Part shown: in pieces, positions 52,746 through 60,813 of the stretch
How the letters are laid out: the number at the start of each line of letters is the position of its first letter
How positions within the stretch are numbered: the first letter of the stretch is position 1
Assembly (NCBI RefSeq): GCF_964253085.1
Contig: NZ_CAXUQH020000001.1
Coordinates: forward strand, 496,001-560,000
DNA length: 64,000 nucleotides
From: Paenibacillus_E sp964253085
GTDB lineage: Bacteria > Bacillota > Bacilli > Paenibacillales > NBRC-103111
Reading direction: 5' to 3'
The notes under the pieces: generated by a model
The model's database searches: none
Told to the model about the DNA's origin: nothing
Seen by the model: only the letters and a program-made list of their open reading frames with translations
Translations under genes and position numbers: made by a program

Positions 52746-54285
52746 CGATGAGAAAAATATCCGACTCGGCTTGAAAGCCATGATTGCCCGCGAATTTCCG
52801 GAAGCTTATACGTTCGAGTTTGCTGAGGACGGCGAAGAAGCGCTGCAACTGTTGCAGAGTGTCACTATAGATATTGTCATTACGGATATTCGTATGCCTG
52901 TGATGGATGGAATTACGCTGATAAATCGTATTCAAGAGATGGCTCAGAAACCTGCGGTTATCATTCTAAGCGGACACGATGACTTCCCCTATGCAAAGGA
53001 AGCGATCCGTTGTGAGGTGAAGGAATATCTCTTGAAGCCTATTATTCGGGATGAGCTGTCCAGCACGCTAGTTCGTTTGGAGAATGACCTGAAGCTGAAG
53101 GAGCAAATATCCGAGCAACTGAGCAGCTCCTTCCAGCAGCGGGAAGCTTTCAAGGAGAGCCAGTTGAGTTATCTGCTCAGGCATTCTCATATGGACGGTG
53201 AAACCATGCGGAGCAAGCTGGGGCAGATTGACATGGCATGGGTGGAGGCAGGGTTTCAAGTTGGGGTGCTTCACTATCGGGGAACGATACCGGGGATGAA
53301 GCATTCCGAATTTCTAGCTCGTATCCAAGATGAGCTTGCCCAAGTGCCAGACCACTGCCGTGATCGGCATGCGATCGTGCTGGATAAAGAAAACCAGCTA
53401 GTGTTCATTGCCGAGCAGGGTGATTTGTTTCCGTATTTAACGGAGCGGATCGCTGGGGCGGGTTATTTCATGTACAGCATGGGGGCAAGCGACTACACGC
53501 GTGGAGCGGAGCGGTTGCAGCCTGCGTATATGGAAGCTCTAGAGGCGCTGAAGTATACGTTTTTACAGTCGGGGCCAGGCAGTGTTAGTTATGAAAGTAT
53601 TTGTCATAAAAATAAGGATTTCACTGTCCCTATTCCACTCATCCAGAGAATCGCCAATATGTTGGGAACGGATCGCAATAAGGAAATGTCCGCTCTGCTA
53701 TTGGAAATACTGGACATGAAAACTGTAGCTCGGCTCGATATCGCCTATGTGGAGGCTGTGAGCAAAGCCTTGAATGAGCTTGTGTTTGATAAAGTATTTC
53801 ATGTGTATGGGGGAGAGTCTGTAGAGATCCTGCGGCTGTTCAAAAAGGTCGGGGATATCTCGAATTTTTATTATTTCTCCGATTACTTTCATAGTGTCGA
53901 GGGTCTGTTGGATCGACTCAATGAGTATGTGCGCACGATGAAGACGTTCCATATTGATCACAGAGAAATGAAGAAAGCCACACAATACATACAGGAGAAC
54001 TTTGATAAAGATTTGAATATGGCCATGGTTTCGAATCATGTTTCCTTCAATTACTCCTATTTCAGTCAGGCATTCAAGGAATACACTGGCGAAAGCTTCG
54101 TTCACTATTTGAAAAGGCTGCGCATTGTACGGGCACGTGAGTTGCTCGCCACGACGGACTTCAAGGTTTATGAAATCAGCGAGCGAGCTGGCTTCGAGAA
54201 TGTGAAACATTTTAGCCGTGTGTTCAAGGAGATGGAGGGTGTTAGCCCCCAGGAGTATCGGGATTTGCGTGAAGTGATAAGCTGA
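52723..54285 (+). CDS. YesN-type AraC-family response regulator (pair 3)
   Basis: A 520-aa regulator with receiver residues D8-D9, acceptor D55 in ITDIRMP and Lys in YLLKPII. The C-terminal AraC domain (about residues 415-515) has NMAMVSNHVSFNYSYFSQAF and VYEISERAGFENVKHFSRVF. TGGAGG lies 11 bp before the ATG, inside the kinase gene. It probably controls the LplBCA-like transporter upstream. Unlike the other two pairs, here the kinase gene comes first. Confidence 0.94.
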   Translation: MRNILIVDDEKNIRLGLKAMIAREFPEAYTFEFAEDGEEALQLLQSVTIDIVITDIRMPVMDGITLINRIQEMAQKPAVIILSGHDDFPYAKEAIRCEVKEYLLKPIIRDELSSTLVRLENDLKLKEQISEQLSSSFQQREAFKESQLSYLLRHSHMDGETMRSKLGQIDMAWVEAGFQVGVLHYRGTIPGMKHSEFLARIQDELAQVPDHCRDRHAIVLDKENQLVFIAEQGDLFPYLTERIAGAGYFMYSMGASDYTRGAERLQPAYMEALEALKYTFLQSGPGSVSYESICHKNKDFTVPIPLIQRIANMLGTDRNKEMSALLLEILDMKTVARLDIAYVEAVSKALNELVFDKVFHVYGGESVEILRLFKKVGDISNFYYFSDYFHSVEGLLDRLNEYVRTMKTFHIDHREMKKATQYIQENFDKDLNMAMVSNHVSFNYSYFSQAFKEYTGESFVHYLKRLRIVRARELLATTDFKVYEISERAGFENVKHFSRVFKEMEGVSPQEYRDLREVIS

Positions 54286-54290
54286 GAAAA

Positions 54291-54332
54291 AAGGCCGTCT
54301 CCTAGTAGGTTCTTCTACTTGGGGACGGCCTT
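54291..54332 (-). terminator. Terminator of the aldo/keto reductase gene
   Basis: AAGGCCGTC(T)CC pairs with GG(G)GACGGCCTT with an inner AGTAG/CTACT helix. The T-run follows on the minus strand. On the plus strand it may still help to end the YesN transcript. Confidence 0.8.
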
Positions 54333-54369
54333 ATGTGCGTGGGCACGCAGATGCCCAGGATATAAACGG

Positions 54370-55347
54370 CTAAGGCATGCGCACGCCGCGGGAGCTTTCG
54401 AGCAGCGTGTACCACTCTTCGCGACTCATGGTGTCCGCGATGCGAACTGCATCTTCACAAGCGACGATACGCTGTGCGGAGGAAGTTCCGATGACCGGCT
54501 GGATGCGTGCCGGATGCTTCATGAGCCAGCCGAGCACGATGGCTTCGGGCGTCGTTTCTTTCTCAGTGGCCAGCTTCTGAACAAGCGCGGCCGTTTTCTT
54601 GACGGTATCAGGCGCGTCAGAGATATCGCTGCCTGAGAACTTACCTTTGGCGAGAGGGCCCCATGCCTGAATTTGAACGTCGTTCATTTGGCAATATTCG
54701 AGGATGCCATCGGCGAAATTGACGCTGTTTCCTACCTTCTGATTCACCAGAATGCCTTGCTCAATCCAGTCCAAGCGTGCCAAACTCAACTCCAATTGGT
54801 TCACGACAAGTGGTTCAGGAAGTGAGTTTTGAATGAAGCGCATTTGTGCGGAAGTCATGTTGGACACGCCGAAATGGCGCACCTTACCTGCAGAGCGCAG
54901 TGTATTGAAAGCTTCCGCGATTTCTTCAGGCTCCATGAGCGGGTCGGGACGGTGCAGCAGCAAGATATCGATGTGCTCAACCCCAAGACGACCGAGAATA
55001 CCATCGACGGAGCTTAGGATGTGATTTTTGCTGAAATCAAAACGCTGTGGATGCTGATCATCTTGGAAGCGAATCCCACATTTCGATTGCAAAATAATTT
55101 GGTCGCGCAAATCAGGTCTATTTTTGAGAACCTGACCGAAGACAGTCTCGGAGTTCCCTCTTTTATAAATGTCAGCATGATCGAACATCGTAATTCCAAT
55201 TGATAATGCGGCTTCTACGGCTTTTTCAGCGGTGATGTAATCTTCCTTAGTTAATGGATTGCCGGCCCAATCTCCGCCTAATCCCATACATCCGAAGACT
55301 ATGCGGCTGTTCGAAATCCCGCGTCTTTCCAATGGCATGATTTTCAC
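54370..55347 (-). CDS. Aldo/keto reductase
   Basis: A 325-aa NADPH-dependent reductase of the AKR family, related to the YdhF group. The catalytic tetrad can be seen: Asp and Tyr in MFDHADIYKRG, Lys in LQSKCGIRF, His in LLLHRPDPL. The C-terminus has the cofactor-binding GWLMKHPARIQPVIGTSS. It starts with GTG, with AGGAGG 8 bp upstream. The protein is cytosolic; the substrate (a small carbonyl or sugar aldehyde) is unknown. It is convergent to the YesN gene. Confidence 0.93.
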   Translation of the reverse strand: MKIMPLERRGISNSRIVFGCMGLGGDWAGNPLTKEDYITAEKAVEAALSIGITMFDHADIYKRGNSETVFGQVLKNRPDLRDQIILQSKCGIRFQDDQHPQRFDFSKNHILSSVDGILGRLGVEHIDILLLHRPDPLMEPEEIAEAFNTLRSAGKVRHFGVSNMTSAQMRFIQNSLPEPLVVNQLELSLARLDWIEQGILVNQKVGNSVNFADGILEYCQMNDVQIQAWGPLAKGKFSGSDISDAPDTVKKTAALVQKLATEKETTPEAIVLGWLMKHPARIQPVIGTSSAQRIVACEDAVRIADTMSREEWYTLLESSRGVRMP

Positions 55348-55475
55348 AATGATGGCCTCCTAAGCTATAAGTTCTACGCATAGTATAACGCCTGATACAG
55401 ATCAGCATAAGACCTGAAAATAGTGTTACTTACTTACCTTTACGTAAGCAATGGTCCTTGTGCATGTTATCTCAC

Positions 55476-55504
55476 TTGACCTTAAGCGAGGAATCGGTTA
55501 AATT
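55476..55504 (+). promoter_or_regulatory. Likely promoter of acpS
   Basis: TTGACC, a 17-bp spacer and TAAATT lie 44 bp before the acpS ATG. The -10 match is weak. Confidence 0.45.
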
Positions 55505-55548
55505 GTACGCAAAAGGCTAGTTCTGGAAAAAGAGAGGATCGGCTGAGG

Positions 55549-55935
55549 ATGATCATTGGGGTCGGAACGGATTTAATTGAAATTGAGCGGATAGGCAAAA
55601 TGCTAGAGGGCTCTTCAGGAGGTCGGTTTATGGAGCGGGTCTTGACACCGGCGGAGCGAGAGTTGGCACAGAAGCGCCGTGGACGGCTCGCGGAGTTCGT
55701 TGCTGGCCGTTTCGCTGCGAAGGAAGCGATCGTGAAAGCCATCGGCTGCGGCATTGGCAAGCAGATTGGTTTTCAAGATGTAGAAGTGCTGCCGGACCTA
55801 CTAGGTAAACCGGTCTGCACCGTGACAGATGAGGCCTTGCTGCGCGCAGGCCTTCAAGGCAGTCATCGTCTTCATATCAGCATTACGCATACTGGGGCTA
55901 TGGCTGCCGCCTACGCGATTGTTGAGCAAGTATAA
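55549..55935 (+). CDS. acpS: Holo-[acyl-carrier-protein] synthase
   Basis: A 128-aa AcpS-type phosphopantetheinyl transferase that moves 4'-phosphopantetheine from CoA to apo-ACP for fatty-acid synthesis. The metal-binding residues are Asp8 in GVGTDLIEIERI and Glu59 in RFAAKEAIVKAIG. The C-terminal strand is HISITHTGAMAAAYAIVEQ. The length is normal. A second copy of this last strand survives as a relic at 57456-57527, beyond the repeat and the insertion element. Confidence 0.95.
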   Translation: MIIGVGTDLIEIERIGKMLEGSSGGRFMERVLTPAERELAQKRRGRLAEFVAGRFAAKEAIVKAIGCGIGKQIGFQDVEVLPDLLGKPVCTVTDEALLRAGLQGSHRLHISITHTGAMAAAYAIVEQV

Positions 55936-55968
55936 GTAGCGACTTCCACCTATGCCGCAATCTGCAGC

Positions 55969-56148
55969 AAAATAACTGGATTTTCTGCATCTAAATGACC
56001 GGGATTTCGGCGTTTAAAGCAAATAGATGGATTTTCTGCTGTTAATTTCAGCCGATTGAGCTAAATTAGCTACTATCGGCGAAAATAGATGCAGAAAATC
56101 CATCTAATCGTTGAAAAAAGTGAATTTCCCCTAAATTAGCTGGAGGTT
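55969..56148. repeat. Interspersed hairpin repeat cluster (copy E), split by the IS element
   Basis: Several units are present, for example AATAACTGGATTTTCTGCATC, ATAGATGGATTTTCTGCTGT and ATAGATGCAGAAAATCCATC. The last unit begins AATTAGCTGGAG at 56134 and is cut by the insertion element; it resumes with TTCCAGTTAATTT from 57433. Confidence 0.75.
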
Positions 56149-56181
56149 TGCTCTTCTGTCAAGAAAGTGGACGTCACTAAG

Positions 56182-57015
56182 TTATGCGACCTGCTGGTAG
56201 TATAGCTGCTCAAATTGCTCAGGTGACATGTAACCAATTGTGCTATTCGACCTTGTCCTGTTGTAAAAGAACTCAAGATACCGATACAGCTTCTGCTGAG
56301 CTTCTTGTTTGGTCTTGAATTTTGGGTTGCTATAGATGAATTCACGCTTCAAAATGCTATGAAATGCCTCAATACAGGCATTGTCATAACAGTTTCCTTT
56401 TCGACTCATACTTGGTGTTATCCCGTAGTTTTCGAGCTGTTTGCGGTACTCTTTGGACGCATATTGAGAACCTCGGTCGGAATGGTGAATCAGGTCTTCT
56501 CTAGGCTTCTTCACGCTATAAGCCTTCTTAAGTGCATCTAAGACGAGATCCGTTGTCATTCGGTCACACAGTTTCCATCCAACAATTTGCTTTGTGTAAA
56601 GATCTAATATGCTTGCAAGGTAGAGCTTTCCTTGACGGCATGGAATGTAAGTAATATCTGCTACCCATTTTTCATTTGGCTTCGTTGCAGCAAAATCTTG
56701 CTGAAGGAGATTGGGCGCAATCGGCTGGTCGTGGTTAGAATCCGTTGTTTGCACTCTGAATTTACGTGCCATGCAGGAGCGTAACCCTTGTTCACGCATA
56801 ATAAGGCCGACCGTCCGTTCCGATACGCACAAGCCTTCCTTTAGAAGTTCTTTGTGTATACGTGGGCTGCCATAGATTTCATGCTTCAGTTGAAAATAGT
56901 ATTTAATACGATCTGTTAGTTCCTCTTTACGCTTGCACTGCTCAGAGACGTCAGCTGTTTTCCATTTGTAATATCCGCTCTTGGACACTTTTAAAACGTT
57001 GCACATCTTCTCCAA
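56182..57015 (-). CDS. IS3-family transposase OrfB (DDE integrase part)
   Basis: A 277-aa catalytic part of the transposase. An N-terminal helical HTH_21 region (SKSGYYKWK...YGSPRIHKEL) leads to the rve integrase core with WVADITYIP (first Asp), HHSDRGSQY (second Asp) and NCYDNACIEAFHSILKRE (Glu). It is normally made as a fusion with OrfA by a -1 shift at 57087-57093: in the shifted frame reading runs on without a stop through LRFQFIEDHRSEFRLEKM into this ORF. The ATG at 57015 is thus only an internal start. Confidence 0.93.
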   Translation of the reverse strand: MEKMCNVLKVSKSGYYKWKTADVSEQCKRKEELTDRIKYYFQLKHEIYGSPRIHKELLKEGLCVSERTVGLIMREQGLRSCMARKFRVQTTDSNHDQPIAPNLLQQDFAATKPNEKWVADITYIPCRQGKLYLASILDLYTKQIVGWKLCDRMTTDLVLDALKKAYSVKKPREDLIHHSDRGSQYASKEYRKQLENYGITPSMSRKGNCYDNACIEAFHSILKREFIYSNPKFKTKQEAQQKLYRYLEFFYNRTRSNSTIGYMSPEQFEQLYYQQVA

Positions 57016-57053
57016 TCGAAACTCAGAGCGGTGATCTTCAATAAACTGAAATC

Positions 57054-57350
57054 TCAGTTCCTTTCTTTGCTGAAGATGTGCATGGCCTTTTTTAGAATTG
57101 CGATCTCTTCCTTGAGATCTTCGATTTCCCGTTTCTGATCATCAATGAGTTGAGACTGCTCGCGGAGGTTTTCCACTTTGTTCACAGGCTCATGATCAAA
57201 CTCACGGTATTTCCCCAGCCAATTTCGAAGAGTACCAGGATTAACATTCAACTCGTCCGCGATATGCTCTAAGGATTTAGTCTGCTCTTGCACATACTTT
57301 ACAGCTTCACGTTTAAAAGTTTCATTATATCGTTGTCTTGATTCGCTCAT
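57054..57350 (-). CDS. IS3-family transposase OrfA (DNA-binding part)
   Basis: A 98-aa protein with a helix-turn-helix (residues 8-50, RYNETFKREAVKYV...LNVNPGTLRNWLGKY) and a leucine-zipper-like coiled coil (about 58-92). GAGGTG precedes the ATG. A slippery A-AAA-AAG lies in the right phase (57093-57087) 11 codons before its stop and allows the OrfAB fusion. Confidence 0.92.
   Translation of the reverse strand: MSESRQRYNETFKREAVKYVQEQTKSLEHIADELNVNPGTLRNWLGKYREFDHEPVNKVENLREQSQLIDDQKREIEDLKEEIAILKKAMHIFSKERN
57087..57093 (-). promoter_or_regulatory. Programmed -1 frameshift site (A-AAA-AAG)
   Basis: On the minus strand the codons CTA-AAA-AAG place the heptamer in the phase needed for a -1 shift. 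Translation in the new frame joins orfA to orfB with no stop codon between. Confidence 0.85.
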
Positions 57351-57403
57351 GGAGAGACACCTCTTAGTTAATTGTTAAGCTTATTATTACTTCTACACTA
57401 AGA

Positions 57404-57429
57404 GACGTCCACTTTTTATTCTAAGTGCA
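57404..57429 (-). repeat. Right inverted end of the IS element
   Basis: Read on the minus strand it starts TGCACTTAG and ends AAAGTGGACGTC; the left end (56149-56175) starts TGCTCTTC and ends with the same 12 bases. Confidence 0.8.
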
Positions 57430-57455
57430 GTTTTCCAGTTAATTTGCCCCCTGTT

Positions 57456-57527
57456 ATCAGCATTACGCAAGGTCGTCCAACGGCTGCGGTTTATGCGATA
57501 GTTGAGCAATTGCTGGTGCGCGCCTGA
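57456..57527 (+). pseudogene. Relic of an acpS 3' end
   Basis: Twenty-three codons and a TGA read ISITQGRPTAAVYAIVEQ and then LLVRA, clearly related to the acpS C-terminus ISITHTGAMAAAYAIVEQV. ATCAGCATTACGCA and GTTGAGCAA are identical in both. There is no start or upstream coding part. It lies 1.5 kb behind the intact acpS, with only repeats and the IS between. It is either the original gene end displaced by a recombination event or a remnant of a duplicate. Confidence 0.75.
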
Positions 57528-57559
57528 GCCCGTGTTGGGGCGGTTGATACTTAAGTACC

Positions 57560-58159
57560 CTATCTTCTCCAAACCCGCAGCATATACCCGCTAACAAGCA
57601 GGCTGATACCGCCCATTCCCTCGAGAATCACGCCCGAATACCCCAAATACCACACGCCCATCACCGCGGCCAGCGCGAAAAGCCACACTCCCAAATATAT
57701 AAGAGGCCTGCCAAGCAACAGTCCGACCTGCACGAAACCAATCGCGAGTAGGAATGAACGCAGGATAGGGGCGAAAAACGGGTTCACCGCACCAATCGCC
57801 TCCATGAAAGCAACGGCAGCAACGAGCAGTGCTCCCGGCAGCACTAGTAATACCGGATGGCCCCAGCCACCTTTCACAGCATCATCCGTTGTACGCGTAT
57901 CCGCCGTGTTAAACAGTTTCCGCATTCCCCAAATTTGGATCAAGCTGGCCACCACGGCCGTAACGAAAGCCGCTTGCTTCAGCCAATCTAGGTCGCGCCA
58001 GTAAAGGGCAAAATCAATGATTGCGCTGAATATCCATTCCGCGCCCCAAATGAACAGCAGGGTGATTAAGCCCTGTGCATCACGCAGCCAATCTTTTCTC
58101 TTATTTTCTAATTGTTGTTGCCCCGTGTTAGTCAAATCAGCTTGCTTCGACGTTTGCAT
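57560..58159 (-). CDS. Integral membrane protein of unknown function
   Basis: A 199-aa protein with five to six helices (about residues 27-50, 58-78, 98-118, 125-143, 148-166 and 172-192). No family signature is recognised. The start at 58159 has AGAGGTGA 5 bp upstream; the longer open frame to 58321 runs into the mutY leader on the other strand and is unlikely. It is divergent from mutY. Confidence 0.7.
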   Translation of the reverse strand: MQTSKQADLTNTGQQQLENKRKDWLRDAQGLITLLFIWGAEWIFSAIIDFALYWRDLDWLKQAAFVTAVVASLIQIWGMRKLFNTADTRTTDDAVKGGWGHPVLLVLPGALLVAAVAFMEAIGAVNPFFAPILRSFLLAIGFVQVGLLLGRPLIYLGVWLFALAAVMGVWYLGYSGVILEGMGGISLLVSGYMLRVWRR

Positions 58160-58258
58160 ACATTCACCTCTAGTTTTATGTTCCATACTTCTCGTATAAT
58201 GGTACCATGTCCATTCATCCATTATAACTTGAACGTGCCCCATAGAGAAGGAGAGCTC

Positions 58259-59383
58259 ATGTACAGCGAAGAACAGAAGATGTATTTTTCTAAGAATCTC
58301 TTGGATTGGTACCAAACACATAAACGTGATTTACCATGGCGAAGAAGTAAAAACCCTTATTATATATGGATTTCCGAAGTGATGCTGCAGCAAACGCGTG
58401 TGGATACCGTGATTCCGTATTTCCATCGGTTCGTTGATCAATTTCCAACTGTCGAGGCCTTAGCAACGGCACCAGAAGAAAATGTGCTCAAAGCGTGGGA
58501 AGGACTCGGCTACTACTCGCGAGCGAGAAATCTGCAATCAGCAGTCAGAGAAGTGCACGAACGTTACGAGGGCATTGTCCCTGCTAACAAAGAAGACATT
58601 TCTGCGCTCAAAGGTGTGGGTCCTTATACATCAGGCGCGATCCTCAGCATTGCCTACAATAAGCCGGAACCGGCTGTGGATGGCAATGTGATGCGCGTGC
58701 TTTCGCGTTATTTTCTTATCGAAGAAGATATTATGAAGCCATCGACGCGGACGATTATGGAAAAGCTGGCGCGGGAGCTCATTTTGGAAGGGACCGCCAG
58801 CGACTTCAACCAAGCACTAATGGAACTGGGGGCCATGGTGTGTACGCCGAGGTCACCACACTGTTTGACGTGCCCTGTAATGGCCCATTGTTCGGCCCGT
58901 GAAGCTGGCATGGAAGAAGCGCTGCCTATTAAAAAGAAAGCCAAACCACCCCGCCCAGAGCTGCGGGCTGTGGCTCTCATCGAAGGTACTGGGGAGCATG
59001 CAGGCAAATGGTTGATCCGACAGCGCCCGCAAGAGGGGCTGCTCGCTCGTATGTGGGAATTACCACATGTCGAGTGGGCGACTGCTGCCTGGCAATCGGA
59101 TGAGGACAACCAGGCTGCACTTCGCGAAGCTCTCGCTGAGCAAGAGAAAATCGGTATCCAACCCGACATGTGGTTTATGGATACCGAGCATATTTTCAGC
59201 CATATTGTGTGGAAAATGAAGGTATACCGCGCTAAGCTTGGCGATGCGAACCGTCCGAGCACGGGGCAGGAATGGATTCCGTTCCATTACCGCTGGGTAG
59301 GCCCGGAGGATCTCCAAAACTATGCGTTTCCAAATGTTTTCGTACGGATCATGAAGGAATGGCAGGAGCGCAGTGACATGTAG
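58259..59383 (+). CDS. mutY: A/G-specific adenine glycosylase
   Basis: A 374-aa base-excision enzyme that removes adenine paired with 8-oxoguanine. The catalytic Glu40 lies in SEVMLQQTRVDTV, the helix-hairpin-helix in LKGVGPYTSGAILS, and the catalytic Asp141 in AVDGNVMRVLSRYF. The iron-sulfur cluster cysteines are spaced C-x6-C-x2-C-x5-C (CTPRSPHCLTCPVMAHC). The C-terminal part (about residues 235-370) is the NUDIX-like domain that reads 8-oxoG. AAGGAGAG precedes the ATG at 58259; a longer open frame upstream is spurious. Confidence 0.96.
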   Translation: MYSEEQKMYFSKNLLDWYQTHKRDLPWRRSKNPYYIWISEVMLQQTRVDTVIPYFHRFVDQFPTVEALATAPEENVLKAWEGLGYYSRARNLQSAVREVHERYEGIVPANKEDISALKGVGPYTSGAILSIAYNKPEPAVDGNVMRVLSRYFLIEEDIMKPSTRTIMEKLARELILEGTASDFNQALMELGAMVCTPRSPHCLTCPVMAHCSAREAGMEEALPIKKKAKPPRPELRAVALIEGTGEHAGKWLIRQRPQEGLLARMWELPHVEWATAAWQSDEDNQAALREALAEQEKIGIQPDMWFMDTEHIFSHIVWKMKVYRAKLGDANRPSTGQEWIPFHYRWVGPEDLQNYAFPNVFVRIMKEWQERSDM

Positions 59384-59413
59384 CGAGGCTTGTATGATGA
59401 ATTGAAAAGATAC

Positions 59414-59444
59414 AAAAAGAGACCCTTTCGGGTCTCTTTTTCAT
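59414..59444 (+). terminator. Terminator of mutY
   Basis: AAAAAGAGACCC pairs with GGGTCTCTTTTT around TTTC. The stem is perfect. Confidence 0.92.
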
Positions 59445-59566
59445 TTTTGGCGAAAAAACCAATGTATGAGATTCATCACAATGGAATATCAATCAATGGT
59501 TGAGTAAAACATGGAAGTGTCCCAAGGAGCCTGTTCGCCCAAATAACAAAAAGGAGTTGATGTTAA

Positions 59567-59911
59567 TTGGAATGGTATCTGAAGGTAATAACGAATTACG
59601 TCGGGTTTCAAGGTAGAGCAAGACGAAAGGAATATTGGATGTTTGTGCTGTTCAATATTATTATTTCAATCGGACTTGCGATCATTGAAGCCATTATCGG
59701 AACGAATCAAGTATTGTCCTTTATTTATTCATTAGCGGTTTTGCTACCCTCACTAGCCGTAGGATTTCGCAGATTGCATGACACAGGTAAAAGTGGTTGG
59801 TGGCTGCTCATTGGGCTGATTCCTTTGATTGGTTCCATCATATTGCTCGTGTTTTTCTGCCAGGATAGCGATGCCAACGATAATCAATATGGTCCAAACC
59901 CGAAGAGTTAG
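59567..59911 (+). CDS. DUF805-family membrane protein
   Basis: A 114-aa protein with the DUF805 pattern: WYLKVITNYVGFQGRARRKE, YWMFVLFNIIIS, then a helix pair and RRLHDTGKSGWWLLI. Three to four membrane helices are predicted. TTG at 59567 is the start that gives the family N-terminus; AAGGAG lies 10 bp upstream. The function of the family is unknown. Confidence 0.9.
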   Translation: MEWYLKVITNYVGFQGRARRKEYWMFVLFNIIISIGLAIIEAIIGTNQVLSFIYSLAVLLPSLAVGFRRLHDTGKSGWWLLIGLIPLIGSIILLVFFCQDSDANDNQYGPNPKS

Positions 59912-59928
59912 CCACTCGCTGCCTTGGT

Positions 59929-60612
59929 TTACCGAATCTCAGCCCGAATCGCCTCGATGTTGCGTAATGTAATTAATTTTTTATCAATGAAAATGAACTC
60001 ATCATCCAACAATTCCTGCAAAACTTTCGTAACGGACTCACGCACGGTACCTACGAGGTTCGCCAACTGCTGGTGAGTCAGCTTCACATTGATGAGAATA
60101 CCGTTTGGCGTAGCACTTCCGTGCTGCTCAGACAAGCGAATAATCGTTTTAATAATACGTGAGCGTACCCCAAGGAACGTCAAATCATAGATTTGATCAT
60201 TAGCATGGCGCAGTCGCTGCATCGTCGTTTCCAAGAGCTTTAGGCATAGCCTAGGGCTCTTTTCCATGAAGTCCGTAAATGCCGTGCGATTGAGCACGTA
60301 CAGCGTACAAGATTGCATCGCTTCGGCGGTTGCGGAACGAGTTAAACCGCTGCTAATGAGTGACATTTCACCGAAAAAATCCCCATCTCGAAACAACGCC
60401 AGAATAATCTCCTTGGCTTCATCCAAACGATATATTTTCACCACGCCGGTATGGATTAAAAATAGTTCTTCGCCAGCATCTCCCTCGACAAAAAGAATGG
60501 TTCCCTTCTTCACTTTCTTTTCAGTAAATAATGGGGCGATCCCAATTAAGTCTTCTTCAGCAAGCTCCTGAAAAAGGGGGATATGTTGAAGTAAAGGAAC
60601 GATGGTCTTCAA
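59929..60612 (-). CDS. Crp/Fnr-family transcriptional regulator
   Basis: A 227-aa regulator with an N-terminal cyclic-nucleotide-binding-like barrel (about residues 10-125; GDAGEELFLIHTGVVKIY, GDFFGEMSLIS) and a C-terminal Crp winged helix (about 150-222; LTHQQLANLVGTVRESVTKVLQEL). It lacks the four cysteines of Fnr and the exact cAMP-binding residues, so the signal is not obvious. It starts with TTG. It lies downstream of sodA but is separated from it by a terminator. Confidence 0.9.
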   Translation of the reverse strand: MKTIVPLLQHIPLFQELAEEDLIGIAPLFTEKKVKKGTILFVEGDAGEELFLIHTGVVKIYRLDEAKEIILALFRDGDFFGEMSLISSGLTRSATAEAMQSCTLYVLNRTAFTDFMEKSPRLCLKLLETTMQRLRHANDQIYDLTFLGVRSRIIKTIIRLSEQHGSATPNGILINVKLTHQQLANLVGTVRESVTKVLQELLDDEFIFIDKKLITLRNIEAIRAEIR

Positions 60613-60774
60613 GGAAGCGTCAACTCATTTCAGCTTTAGATTTATTTACCAATATCGTACAACTTCGCTTTAATGGCGTAAAGAGTCCTAGAGAGCGCTT
60701 TATTCCGTTTAAGGTGTTTATCGAGGAAAATGTAAATAAAATGTGAATTCTTTGCGAAAAAAAATCTATTACAC

Positions 60775-60805
60775 AAAAAAAAGCGACCCTCAGGGTCGCT
60801 TTTTC
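60775..60805 (-). terminator. Terminator of sodA
   Basis: AAAAAGCGACCC pairs with GGGTCGCTTTTT. On the minus strand the T-run is long, and the hairpin lies 9 bp after the sodA stop. Confidence 0.9.
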
Positions 60806-60813
60806 AATGCCTA

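Larger units (their letters stand above)
56149..57429 (-). mobile_element. IS3-family insertion sequence, 1281 bp, apparently intact
   Basis: The element carries orfA and orfB in the IS3 arrangement. Imperfect inverted ends start TGC(T/A)CTT and share AAAGTGGACGTC(A/T)CT(A/T)AG. The left end begins at 56149 and the right end stops at 57429. The 3-bp sequence GTT stands on both sides (56146-56148 and 57430-57432), as expected for a target duplication. Both genes are open and the catalytic DDE residues are present, so it may still be active. Exclusion of the element and one GTT restores a complete unit of the interspersed repeat. Confidence 0.9.

Noticed and set aside
56182..57015. OrfB as an independently started gene
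   Set aside because: The frame is open across the -1 shift site and joins orfA directly, so the normal product is the OrfAB fusion; ATG 57015 is internal.
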